32,645 nt of DNA from Gammaproteobacteria bacterium (lineage in GTDB: Bacteria; Pseudomonadota; Gammaproteobacteria; Arenicellales; Poriferihabitantaceae), in the NCBI GenBank assembly GCA_024644945.1, contig JAHEGU010000004.1, positions 1 through 32,645 of the forward strand, in the 5' to 3' direction. Under the pieces are notes generated by a model, which searched no databases, was not told where the DNA came from, and saw only the letters and a program-made list of their open reading frames with translations. The translations under genes and the position numbers were made by a program. Positions 8,515-16,438 of this stretch are shown here, one piece after another; position 1 is the stretch's first letter, and each line of letters starts with the position of its first letter.

Positions 8515-9834
8515 CTACTCTGTCAGCCATTCGTTGATACGGAGAATGTCTTCTTCCCCGAGATCACCCACTGCCTGCTCCAGGTCGAGCAATGAAAGAA
8601 TGAAGTTGTACTTAGCTCGCAAATAGTCTGTACTTGATATGGTTAAATCCCGCTGCGCGTCCAGCACATCAATGTTGGTGGTCAGGCCAGCAGTAAATCC
8701 CTCTTCTTTCGCTTGCAAGGCGTTCTCACCAGCAATAACTGCCTCTGCCAGCGCATTGACCCGGCTGATACCGCTGGTAATGGCGCGGAAAGCGACGGTG
8801 GTGTCGGAAACTGCCCTGCGTTTGGCCAGATCCAGAGCTTGTTCAAACGCGTTGTACTGCAATCCGGCCTGTTTGGTCCGAAGATTGATTGTTCCGCCAA
8901 GGTAGAGTGGAAGGTTCAAAAATACCCCCACGGATGTCGATGAGTTGTCACCGGTTGAAATATCGGTGTCGCTGTACCGTTGGCTTGCCCCGAGGTTGAG
9001 TGTTGGCATGCGCACTGCTCGTTGTCGATCGATCTCCTGTCTTGCCACCATCAGGTCAGTGCCTGCGGCAACCACCTGCAAGTTATTGATCTTTGCATAA
9101 TCGACCCACGGAGATAGCGCATTAGGTTCGGGAAATTCCAGCGGCGCATCGTCGGAAAGTTTTGCAATCGTCTCTGGAGTCACATTGATAATTTCTATCA
9201 ATGCTTGCAAGGCATTGTTAATCTCGATATCGGCTGTGATGACGTCTGAATCTGCTTGTTGAAACCTGGCGCGAGCGTCAAACAGATCAGTGCGTGTTCC
9301 CAAACCGACGTCCAGACGCTCAGTAGCAAGGTCCAACTGGCGTTTGATCGCGATTCTTTGTCTGCGAGCAACTTCCCTGCCATCTTGGAAACCCAAAAGA
9401 CTAAAGAAGCTTTCTGCTAACCGCAGCGTGAGATCGTCATGTGCGATTTCGAATTGAATACGGGCGTTTTCAACCTCCAGCTCCGCCTGATCAATACCAA
9501 TCGAATTGACACGGTCATACAGGGGCCAATCGAAATCCAAACTTATTCGATTGTTGTCGGTTGTCAGATTGGGACCCGTAATATCACTGCGTATCCTTCC
9601 CAGGTTGCCAGCAGCGCTTACAAACGGCTTGAAATTTGATTTGGCAAGCGGCAAGTTGAGTTTCGCTGCCTCATATTGTTCTGCAGCAGCCAGGTACACG
9701 GCGTCGTTTTGCAACGCAAGTTTATACAAATCCAATAGGTCTTCGGCAGCGGCATGTTGGGCACTCCCGAGCATGCCTGCTGCAAATAGTGCAGTGGCGA
9801 ACTGCTTGGCGGGGCGTTTGAACTGTTTGTACAA
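8515..9834 (-). CDS. tolC: TolC-family outer membrane efflux channel
   Basis: TolC proteins are trimeric outer-membrane and periplasmic tunnels used by efflux pumps and type I secretion. The 439-residue product starts with a basic, hydrophobic signal peptide (about residues 1-30, cleaved near AAAE). Two OEP repeats follow, with the expected long heptad helices, an early YKLALQNDAVYLAA and a late LDAQRDLT region. The start is a TTG at 9832-9834, chosen because a perfect AGGAG lies seven bases upstream and no ATG fits. It is 27 bases downstream of a methyltransferase-like gene on the same strand. That pairing is common beside tolC in gammaproteobacteria, as I recall. Which pump it serves cannot be told here. 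Confidence 0.93.
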   Translation of the reverse strand: MYKQFKRPAKQFATALFAAGMLGSAQHAAAEDLLDLYKLALQNDAVYLAAAEQYEAAKLNLPLAKSNFKPFVSAAGNLGRIRSDITGPNLTTDNNRISLDFDWPLYDRVNSIGIDQAELEVENARIQFEIAHDDLTLRLAESFFSLLGFQDGREVARRQRIAIKRQLDLATERLDVGLGTRTDLFDARARFQQADSDVITADIEINNALQALIEIINVTPETIAKLSDDAPLEFPEPNALSPWVDYAKINNLQVVAAGTDLMVARQEIDRQRAVRMPTLNLGASQRYSDTDISTGDNSSTSVGVFLNLPLYLGGTINLRTKQAGLQYNAFEQALDLAKRRAVSDTTVAFRAITSGISRVNALAEAVIAGENALQAKEEGFTAGLTTNIDVLDAQRDLTISSTDYLRAKYNFILSLLDLEQAVGDLGEEDILRINEWLTE

Positions 9835-9841
9835 AATGAAT

Positions 9842-9846
9842 CTCCT
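9842..9846 (-). promoter_or_regulatory. Shine-Dalgarno that fixes the TTG start of tolC
   Basis: On the minus strand this reads AGGAG, seven bases before the TTG at 9834-9832. No ATG lies within the interval, so this site supports the unusual start codon. Confidence 0.7.
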
Positions 9847-9861
9847 AGAAAATCAATGACA

Positions 9862-10527
9862 CTAAAAAACAAACTCTTCCTTGTCCTCGGCGTTTCTCAG
9901 CCGCGGAGCCCAGGTTTCAAACAATGTATCTCGTGTAACGCTGCCTCCTGACTTTCGATAGAGCACCGCCTGCATTGCCGGCTCCTCTCCTTCGATGCCC
10001 ACCAGGCGACCGCCATCCACGAGCAAATCTGTGAATGTGTTTGGAATTCGATTTAGTGACCCGCTGATCAGAATTGCGTCGAACTGCGGGGATCCGAAAT
10101 CGCTGCTTACACTCCAACCATTATGAGCGTCAGCATTTACCAGGGTAAAATTAGAGATACCGGCCATGCACAGATTGCGTTCCGCCTGGGACATCAGGAC
10201 AGAATTGATCTCCACGCTGGTCACTTGTTTCGACACCAGGCAAAGTAAGGCCGTAAGATATCCGGTGCCAGTGCCAATTTCGAGTACCGTGTCTCTTTTA
10301 TCCAGATGCAGCGCCTCCATCATGCGTGCGCTAACCTTCGGCTCGAGCATCACTTCACCATCGCCCAAGGGGATCTGTACATCGACGAAAGCCAGGTCAT
10401 GATATGCAGGTGGCACAAAGTCTTCTCTTCTCAATGCGCCCAGGGCGTTTAGCGTCTGCATCTCAAGCACGTTCCAGGGTCGGATCTGCTGTTCGATCAT
10501 ATTTGTGCGGGCGACTTCGTTGTCCAT
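9862..10527 (-). CDS. Protein-L-isoaspartate methyltransferase-like protein
   Basis: This 221-residue protein is a SAM-dependent methyltransferase of the PCMT fold: MIEQQIRPW near the N-terminus, REDFVPPAY at 34-42, and the SAM-binding motif I LEIGTGTGYLTALL around 82-95. True isoaspartyl repair enzymes have a Ser-x-Pro type substrate loop (ISxPxxxA) before motif I. Here the equivalent stretch is MLEPKVSAR, so repair activity is doubtful. I recall this variant as a recognisable subfamily encoded next to tolC. The ATG at 10525-10527 has an AAGGA six bases upstream. It is probably co-transcribed with tolC and divergent from ilvA. Annotation as Pcm would overstate what is known. Confidence 0.8.
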   Translation of the reverse strand: MDNEVARTNMIEQQIRPWNVLEMQTLNALGALRREDFVPPAYHDLAFVDVQIPLGDGEVMLEPKVSARMMEALHLDKRDTVLEIGTGTGYLTALLCLVSKQVTSVEINSVLMSQAERNLCMAGISNFTLVNADAHNGWSVSSDFGSPQFDAILISGSLNRIPNTFTDLLVDGGRLVGIEGEEPAMQAVLYRKSGGSVTRDTLFETWAPRLRNAEDKEEFVF

Positions 10528-10567
10528 CTTTTTCCTTTTTCTTTGTTGGTTGAATACGCGATAAATA

Positions 10568-10582
10568 TTAGTGAGTTACTAA
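10568..10582. promoter_or_regulatory. Inverted repeat in the divergent ilvA intergenic region
   Basis: TTAGT and ACTAA form perfect five-base arms around a five-base centre, in the 202-base gap between the divergent methyltransferase-like gene and ilvA. It could be an operator for the leftward gene. The arms are short enough to occur by chance. Confidence 0.25.
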
Positions 10583-10685
10583 CGTATAAGTACAGCCTTG
10601 AGCGTGTAACTTTCGATTTAAGACATATTTTAACAAGGATTATATTTCAGATGCCGCCATTCGGCACCCGCTAAGTCTACTGTAA

Positions 10686-10691
10686 TATAAT
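10686..10691 (+). promoter_or_regulatory. ilvA: Perfect -10 box upstream of ilvA
   Basis: TATAAT lies 38 bases before the ilvA ATG. No good -35 is present at 17 bases (GGCACC), so the promoter may be activator dependent or the match fortuitous. No branched-chain-amino-acid leader peptide is evident. Confidence 0.4.
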
Positions 10692-10729
10692 CGTAACCAT
10701 ATAGTCAGGGGTAAATCACCCGCTCAACC

Positions 10730-12268
10730 ATGTCGGCAAAGTCACAGGTTTCGTACCTCACTGATATTCTCAACGCCCGCGTTTACGACGTGGCGCGTGA
10801 GACGGCACTCGACCATGCTCGGCTGCTATCTAAGCGGCTGAATAATCAAATCTGGCTTAAACGTGAAGATCAGCAGCCGGTCTTTTGCTACAAGATCCGG
10901 GGCGCTTACAACAAAATGATGTCGCTCAGCAAGGAAGCTCTGGTGCGCGGCGTTGTCGTGGCTTCGGCCGGCAATCATGCGATTGGGGTGGCACTGAGCG
11001 CGCACAAGCTAGGATGCAAGGCGGTCATTGTGATGCCTCTCACCACACCTGAAGTGAAACTGGAGGCGGTGAAGCGTTGGGGCGCGGATGTGCGCCTTGT
11101 CGGGGACAACTTTGACGCTGCGTATCAATATGCTTTGCAACTCTCGACTAAAGAACGCAGGACCATAATCCATCCCTTCGACGACCCTGCAATTATTGCG
11201 GGACAGGGGACCGTAGGTCTTGAGGTTCTAAAACAAAGCCACGACCCTATTGATGCCATTTTCTTGCCTGTGGGCGGTGGTGGACTGATCGCCGGTGTTG
11301 CGACCTATGTCAAGCAGGTGCGCCCAGAAGTGCAGATTATCGGCGTTGAACCGGAAGAAGCAGATGCCATGCATCGATCGCTGAAAGCTGGGCGGCGAGT
11401 CAGACTTAAAGAGGTTGGTATTTTTGCGGATGGTGTGGCTGTTAAGCAGGTTGGAAAAGAAACCTTTCGATTATGTCGTCAAACCGTTGACCATATTGTG
11501 CGAGTAAATACCGACGAAATATGTGCCGCGATCAAAGACATTTTTGAAGATACCCGAACTCTGGTAGAGCCTTCAGGGGCCCTGGGCGTGGCCGGTGCCA
11601 AGCGGTGGATCCAGGAAGCTGAGCAGCGGGGTAGGCCTATATCGGACAATAATCTGGTCGTAATTTGCTCCGGGGCCAATGTTAATTTCGACCGATTAAG
11701 GCATATTTCAGAACGCGCCGAAATTGGTGAGCGCAGAGAAGCAATCCTGGCAGTGACTATCCCAGAAAAGCCGGGGAGTTTTCGGCGGTTCTGTTCATTT
11801 CTCGGTAATCGACAGGTCTCCGAGTTCAACTACCGCTATTCCTCGGATGATTGTGCCCATATTTTTGTGGGGGTGCAGATTAGCAAGCCAGAAGACATAG
11901 AAAAACTGATTTCCAGGCTTGCATCAAAGGGATTTCCGACAGAGGATCTGACCGACAATGAAATGGCAAAAGTTCATGCACGCCATATGGTGGGCGGACG
12001 AGCTTCAGGTATCGAGGACGAGCGACTGTACAGTTTCGAGTTTCCTGAGCGCATCGGCGCATTGCGTAACTTTCTTGATCAACTCGGCACTAGATTTAGT
12101 ATTACACTGTTCCACTATCGTAATCATGGGTCTGACTTCGGACGTGTCCTGTGTGGTATACGGGTGCCCGGGTCTGAAGGTAAAGTGTTTAGTAAATTTT
12201 TGAAAAACCTGGGGTATCGTTACAAGGAGGAAACAGATAATCCTGTATATAGGCTATTCCTAGCATGA
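10730..12268 (+). CDS. ilvA: Threonine ammonia-lyase, biosynthetic
   Basis: IlvA deaminates threonine to 2-oxobutanoate, the first committed step to isoleucine, using pyridoxal phosphate. The catalytic domain (about residues 15-325) has the PLP lysine Lys55 in CYKIRGAYNKM, the substrate loop SAGNHAIG, and the phosphate-binding glycine loop PVGGGGLIAG. Two ACT-like regulatory domains follow (about 335-410 and 430-510), as in the isoleucine-inhibited enzyme; the length of 512 matches that form. The residues before Lys55 are Cys-Tyr rather than the more usual Ser-Phe. The last four bases (ATGA) overlap the start of a small downstream frame. Confidence 0.95.
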   Translation: MSAKSQVSYLTDILNARVYDVARETALDHARLLSKRLNNQIWLKREDQQPVFCYKIRGAYNKMMSLSKEALVRGVVVASAGNHAIGVALSAHKLGCKAVIVMPLTTPEVKLEAVKRWGADVRLVGDNFDAAYQYALQLSTKERRTIIHPFDDPAIIAGQGTVGLEVLKQSHDPIDAIFLPVGGGGLIAGVATYVKQVRPEVQIIGVEPEEADAMHRSLKAGRRVRLKEVGIFADGVAVKQVGKETFRLCRQTVDHIVRVNTDEICAAIKDIFEDTRTLVEPSGALGVAGAKRWIQEAEQRGRPISDNNLVVICSGANVNFDRLRHISERAEIGERREAILAVTIPEKPGSFRRFCSFLGNRQVSEFNYRYSSDDCAHIFVGVQISKPEDIEKLISRLASKGFPTEDLTDNEMAKVHARHMVGGRASGIEDERLYSFEFPERIGALRNFLDQLGTRFSITLFHYRNHGSDFGRVLCGIRVPGSEGKVFSKFLKNLGYRYKEETDNPVYRLFLA

Positions 12269-12477
12269 AAGATAATCAGGGTAAAACACGATTGGTTGGA
12301 ATATTCAGCATGCCAGGTGAAGGACTGGTGGTAGAGCTTGGCCTCGAGGAGGGTACTGCGTTATTCGATCGCCAGGGGCTTCAATATCGGATCATTCAAC
12401 GCAAGCAGGTTGGTTTTGATACCTCAACCGAAGAGAGTGCCCTGACACAGATGAACAGCTTCTCACCAGTCTTTTAA
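12265..12477 (+). CDS. Small hypothetical protein coupled to ilvA
   Basis: I do not recognise this 70-residue product. Its ATG overlaps the ilvA stop as ATGA, and its TAA overlaps the next ATG as TAATG. That is the geometry of translational coupling and the main reason to think it real. The predicted protein is soluble, with no signal peptide or membrane segment. The first 45 residues look beta-rich, with alternating hydrophobics (LVGIF, GLVVELGL, YRIIQR) and several glycines; the tail is polar. The start has an AGG-rich stretch (ACAAGGAGG) at about 12222-12230, which is too far upstream to act as a simple ribosome-binding site. It could alternatively be an untranslated spacer that is open by chance. 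Confidence 0.5.
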   Translation: MKDNQGKTRLVGIFSMPGEGLVVELGLEEGTALFDRQGLQYRIIQRKQVGFDTSTEESALTQMNSFSPVF

Positions 12478-13292
12478 TGTGTGAAAGTTTGTCGTTGACC
12501 CATGTGGTCAGCACATTGTCATATAACTGGACCGTATGGGGTCGTGACGAGCTCATGCCCGAACTGAACCACCATAGTATTCACGTTTGGGCTTTTGATC
12601 TCGCTGACCTGGCTGTGGCAGTTATTAATGACTGTACCCTGGAAATTGATCGGATTCGCGCGGCCCGCATTGTCAATCATGAAAAGAGAAAGTTATATCT
12701 TGGCGGCCGAGCAGGATTGAGGATTTTACTGTCACGTTACACTGGTTTGAATTATAAGGCGCTTCAGTTTGGTTACGGCCATCGAGGTAAACCACTATTA
12801 CTCAACGATCTCGATGGCGCGACAATTGATTTCAACTACACGCTATCGAAAAACAAGGTGCTGTATGCGTTTTCTCTCGATCGTCAGCTCGGAGTCGATA
12901 TGGAAGTTTTGCCAAGATCAATTAACGCGAACCTGATGGCAGAACGTAAGCTCACTAGTGCTGAACTGGATTCTTGGAGGGGCTTGCCATCCACACTCAG
13001 CAATGACAGTATGCTTTGTTGTTGGACGCGTAAGGAAGCCTATGGCAAGACTATCGGCGTGGGAATTCGCTTTAACCTGGCGCAGGTTAATCTGTTTGAC
13101 CGACTCGACTGTAATTATTGGCAGACTGGCTTGACCGGGCTGTTCAAGCATACCGACCGAGAAGGCATGCCGGCATTTTTGGAGGGCGTGCAATTAGGGT
13201 TGCCATTCGATGCAGTAGCGTCCCTGATGTACGAAATCAACAACTGCACGGACGATCGCCCAACAATTAAGGCAATGCAATTAACAGTTTAA
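12477..13292 (+). CDS. 4'-phosphopantetheinyl transferase, Sfp type
   Basis: Sfp-type enzymes move phosphopantetheine from coenzyme A onto carrier proteins of fatty acid, polyketide or nonribosomal peptide synthesis. The family motifs are visible: YGHRGKPLL (residues 100-108), the magnesium acids Asp141 and Glu143 in LGVDME, and WTRKEAYGK with Glu187 and Lys191. The FNxSHS motif is altered to FNYTLS (119-124), so the conserved histidine is a leucine. An internal ATG at 12555 gives a more typical N-terminus (the IHVWAFDL strand starts eight residues later) and has GAG three to five bases before it. The outer ATG at 12477 overlaps the upstream stop. No synthase or carrier protein is encoded in the window, so the substrate is unknown. 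Confidence 0.82.
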   Translation: MCESLSLTHVVSTLSYNWTVWGRDELMPELNHHSIHVWAFDLADLAVAVINDCTLEIDRIRAARIVNHEKRKLYLGGRAGLRILLSRYTGLNYKALQFGYGHRGKPLLLNDLDGATIDFNYTLSKNKVLYAFSLDRQLGVDMEVLPRSINANLMAERKLTSAELDSWRGLPSTLSNDSMLCCWTRKEAYGKTIGVGIRFNLAQVNLFDRLDCNYWQTGLTGLFKHTDREGMPAFLEGVQLGLPFDAVASLMYEINNCTDDRPTIKAMQLTV

Positions 13293-13307
13293 AAGAGATT
13301 ACCCACA

Positions 13308-14420
13308 ATGAAATTTGTTGATCTGGACGCTCAGTTTCGGACTATTGAAAGCGAAATCCGTGATGCCATTGATCGAGTGTTAGAGCACGGGCAATTTATT
13401 ATGGGGCCAGAGGTCTATGCTTTTGAAGAGGAACTTGCCGAGTATTGCGGCGTAGAGCACGTTGTTAGCACATCAAGTGGCACCGATGCGTTGCTAATGT
13501 CTCTGATGAGTTACCAGATTGGTCCTGGAGATGCTGTGATTGCGCCACCGTTTACATTTGTCGCTACCGCAGAAGTGGTTCAATTGCTCGGCGCAACTAC
13601 TGTGTTCGTAGATGTCGATGAGAAAACTTTCAATATTGATGCAAACCAGCTCGAAGACACGGTCAAACGGATTCGAATGCAGGGCAAACTCAAGCTCAAA
13701 GGAATTATCCCGGTAGACTTGTTTGGATTGCCAGCCGACTATCAGGCCATAGATCAGATTGCGCAGGATTACGAACTTTTTGTCTTGGCTGATTCCGCTC
13801 AGAGTTTCGGAGGTTCGCGTGATGGTCGAAAAGTCGGTACATTTGGTGATGTGGCGGCCACAAGTTTTTTCCCCGCTAAACCGTTGGGATGCTATGGAGA
13901 TGGTGGCGCAGTGTTTACAAATGATGCGGATCGAGCTGAAATTTTAAGATCGATTCGATTCCACGGAAAAGGTAAAACGCAATACGATAATGTCAGAACA
14001 GGAATTACGGGGCGGCTCGATACCATCCAGGCTGCGATCCTGAGTTGCAAACTAAAGATTCTGGATCAAGAAATCATTGCGCGACAGAGCGTTGCTGACC
14101 GATACACCGAGTCGTTGTCAAAGATTGTTTCGACACCCGAGATACCATTTGGCTGCCAAACGGCATGGGCTCAATATACGGTAAGGTCGGCCAAGAGAGA
14201 CAAGTATAGAAAACAACTTGAGGACAATCAGATTCCTACGGCGGTTTACTACCCGTGTCCATTGCATTTGCAGCCTGCTTTCAGTGATGCAGACGGCGCC
14301 GGAGTTAGCATGCCAGTGTCGGAGATGTTGTCTAAAGACGTATTCAGCCTGCCGATGCATCCATATTTGTCTGAGGAAGAACAGGACCGGATTATCGCCA
14401 CTCTTGAAAAGATGGTGTAG
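13308..14420 (+). CDS. DegT/DnrJ-family sugar aminotransferase (WbpE-like)
   Basis: The 370-residue protein is a PLP-dependent nucleotide-sugar aminotransferase. It has HGQFIMGPEV near residue 30, TSSGTDALL at 55-63, the PLP lysine Lys191 in SFFPAKPLGCYGDGGA, GRLDTIQAA, and the terminal LPMHPYLSEEE. This pattern and length closely resemble WbpE/WlbC, which aminates UDP-3-keto-N-acetylglucosaminuronate on the way to diacetamido-uronic acids in O-antigens. The exact substrate is inferred by similarity to remembered sequences. It starts 15 bases after the phosphopantetheinyl transferase gene and precedes a membrane protein. The companion dehydrogenase, acetyltransferase and epimerase genes are not in the window. 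Confidence 0.88.
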   Translation: MKFVDLDAQFRTIESEIRDAIDRVLEHGQFIMGPEVYAFEEELAEYCGVEHVVSTSSGTDALLMSLMSYQIGPGDAVIAPPFTFVATAEVVQLLGATTVFVDVDEKTFNIDANQLEDTVKRIRMQGKLKLKGIIPVDLFGLPADYQAIDQIAQDYELFVLADSAQSFGGSRDGRKVGTFGDVAATSFFPAKPLGCYGDGGAVFTNDADRAEILRSIRFHGKGKTQYDNVRTGITGRLDTIQAAILSCKLKILDQEIIARQSVADRYTESLSKIVSTPEIPFGCQTAWAQYTVRSAKRDKYRKQLEDNQIPTAVYYPCPLHLQPAFSDADGAGVSMPVSEMLSKDVFSLPMHPYLSEEEQDRIIATLEKMV

Positions 14421-14482
14421 CCAGCTTTTATACGAGGTCATCGCGGTTTGAGTGCTCAAGAACTGCTGCCGGGACTAATAGC

Positions 14483-16420
14483 ATGAGCTTTGCACTGCTG
14501 CCTCTGTTTCTGTTTCTGCTTCTGGTACCAGGCATATTGCTGACCACATTGGTGAGCATTCATCGCCAGCAGCTCTTGTTCAGTGTGATGTTTTCTTTTG
14601 CTTGTCTCATATCCATGGTTTCAATTGCCAGAAACTATATTTGGAATGTCGAAACATTTGTGACCGGCTATGCACTGCTCACCTCCTTCCTGGTTGCCAG
14701 CTTGCTACTGTTTCGCCGCTCCGAAATTAGACGACAATGGGTCGCAATGCGCAGTGCTGTGATGGATCGTGGCTGGAGTGCAGGATTGATCTTGGTGGCG
14801 GGTACCTACCTGATTTGGTATCTGGTGGTGGGTCCGTATACAGAAGTTCCGGCGGATTTATACCGTCACCTTGAGTTTACTAAGTACCACTCTGAATTAA
14901 TTGCCAACGATAATTTTGGCCCACCACTTACCCTTTGGCAGCTCTCGACCCAACATGGTGGCTTCTGGTATGTGCTGATCGCAGTGGTCGCGCACTTATC
15001 GGATACTGAATTGATTGATGCCCTCTATCCAATAATATTTGTTAATGGCCTGCTGTTCATTCTGGCAGTGTATGTCTTCTCCAATGAATTGTTTCGGGTA
15101 TTTTCTCTTACGCCATTGCAGATAAGAGCCGCCGCAGTGGTCACCTGTTTATTCGTAGTGCTTCAAATGGGCGTTACTGCTTTTTCATTTGTGCGCTACT
15201 ATAGCTTGGCGCCCGGGATGTTGAACATGCTGGTGTATTTTGCCGCGCTGGTTTGCGTCATGAACTTGCTCGGCCAACATCAGGATCTACGGGATAAAGA
15301 GCCGAAGATAAATATCGAGCTCAACAGTGCGCTGTTGCTGACCCTGTGTTTCGGTGTAGCGCTAGTGATGCATAACCAAGAAGGATTGTTTATCCTGGTT
15401 TCAGCAGTCACGGTTGCCGGCTGGATATTATTCCAGAGACTGGCCGAAGAATTAGGCGGTTTGTTCAGACACTATGCAATTGTTAGCGGTGTGGTCGTGA
15501 CGATTGGATTAGCCGGGTTTGCGCTGCTTGTCTTGATTTTTGATCAGGCGTCCATCCCGGAATCAGGCAGTGGTAAGGTGGTTGCACTGCCAGTTTCATG
15601 GCCGGACTATGGGCCATTACATATCCTCAATCCGAAATACCAGTTTGTTGAAGTCGTGACAATCTGGGGCGGGGTGGTGATATTTTTATTTATCGCCTGG
15701 TTTGGTTTCTTCAAGAAACAACCGCTACTTGTGGCTGGTATGTTGATGCCCCTGGTAACCGTCTTCAATCCGTTATTTGTAGATATCTTTTTGAGGGTAA
15801 AAGATGACCATTCGCTTTGGCGGCTATGCTTTGTGATCCCGCTCTATCCCGTGGCAGCGTTGTTTGTAGTCAAGGGCCTTGGCAGCTGGGGAAATTTCAA
15901 CCATATCAACAGAATTTTGATTATATTATCGATGCTGCTGTTATTCTTGCTGCCATTCTCACCGAATTTGAACCGCCATGTCAGGACGACAAATCAGGCA
16001 GTAGCTGCCGAAAATAGCTATCACCTGTGGCAGGATCTTCTGACCGAGTTAAATGACATAGATGGAACAGAGCGGGTGCTTACTGATCCGGTGACGGGGT
16101 ACGTTATCAGTGCTCTGACACCACACCGCACGTTTCGCTATAAATTCTTTGCGTCGCAGATATATCACGCTTTCCCTTTTGTTTTTGACAGCTACGATGA
16201 TTTCCCGCTTTCACGTTACCGGGACTGGATAATTGTGGTGAATCAGCGAGACGGTGCCGCAAGTGTCTCAGGCCGTGCATCCGAGCATTGGCCGGAAGAT
16301 ATTATGAAAGTTTCGAAGTACTATCCAGACAATCTAATTGCCCACCTTGGTGCGCATCCGGACCTGTTCGATCTAATCTGGAATCAGAACGATATCAGTG
16401 TATATCGCATACGTCGCTAA
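14483..16420 (+). CDS. Large polytopic membrane protein, possible GT-C glycosyltransferase
   Basis: I cannot place this 645-residue protein in a named family with confidence. It has about a dozen hydrophobic membrane segments. The first large loop after a membrane helix (about residues 117-140) carries acidic and histidine residues (Glu121, Asp125, His129), as seen in the first periplasmic loop of GT-C lipid-linked sugar transferases. A soluble region of about 150 residues follows the last membrane helix (about 505 onward) and is probably periplasmic. This layout resembles GT-C or oligosaccharyltransferase-like proteins, and the neighbouring WbpE-like aminotransferase fits a glycan role. The function is inference; an uncharacterised integral membrane protein is the safe label. 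The ATG at 14483 is the first in frame. Confidence 0.75.
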   Translation: MSFALLPLFLFLLLVPGILLTTLVSIHRQQLLFSVMFSFACLISMVSIARNYIWNVETFVTGYALLTSFLVASLLLFRRSEIRRQWVAMRSAVMDRGWSAGLILVAGTYLIWYLVVGPYTEVPADLYRHLEFTKYHSELIANDNFGPPLTLWQLSTQHGGFWYVLIAVVAHLSDTELIDALYPIIFVNGLLFILAVYVFSNELFRVFSLTPLQIRAAAVVTCLFVVLQMGVTAFSFVRYYSLAPGMLNMLVYFAALVCVMNLLGQHQDLRDKEPKINIELNSALLLTLCFGVALVMHNQEGLFILVSAVTVAGWILFQRLAEELGGLFRHYAIVSGVVVTIGLAGFALLVLIFDQASIPESGSGKVVALPVSWPDYGPLHILNPKYQFVEVVTIWGGVVIFLFIAWFGFFKKQPLLVAGMLMPLVTVFNPLFVDIFLRVKDDHSLWRLCFVIPLYPVAALFVVKGLGSWGNFNHINRILIILSMLLLFLLPFSPNLNRHVRTTNQAVAAENSYHLWQDLLTELNDIDGTERVLTDPVTGYVISALTPHRTFRYKFFASQIYHAFPFVFDSYDDFPLSRYRDWIIVVNQRDGAASVSGRASEHWPEDIMKVSKYYPDNLIAHLGAHPDLFDLIWNQNDISVYRIRR

Positions 16421-16438
16421 TTCGTCAGCGAATCAAGT

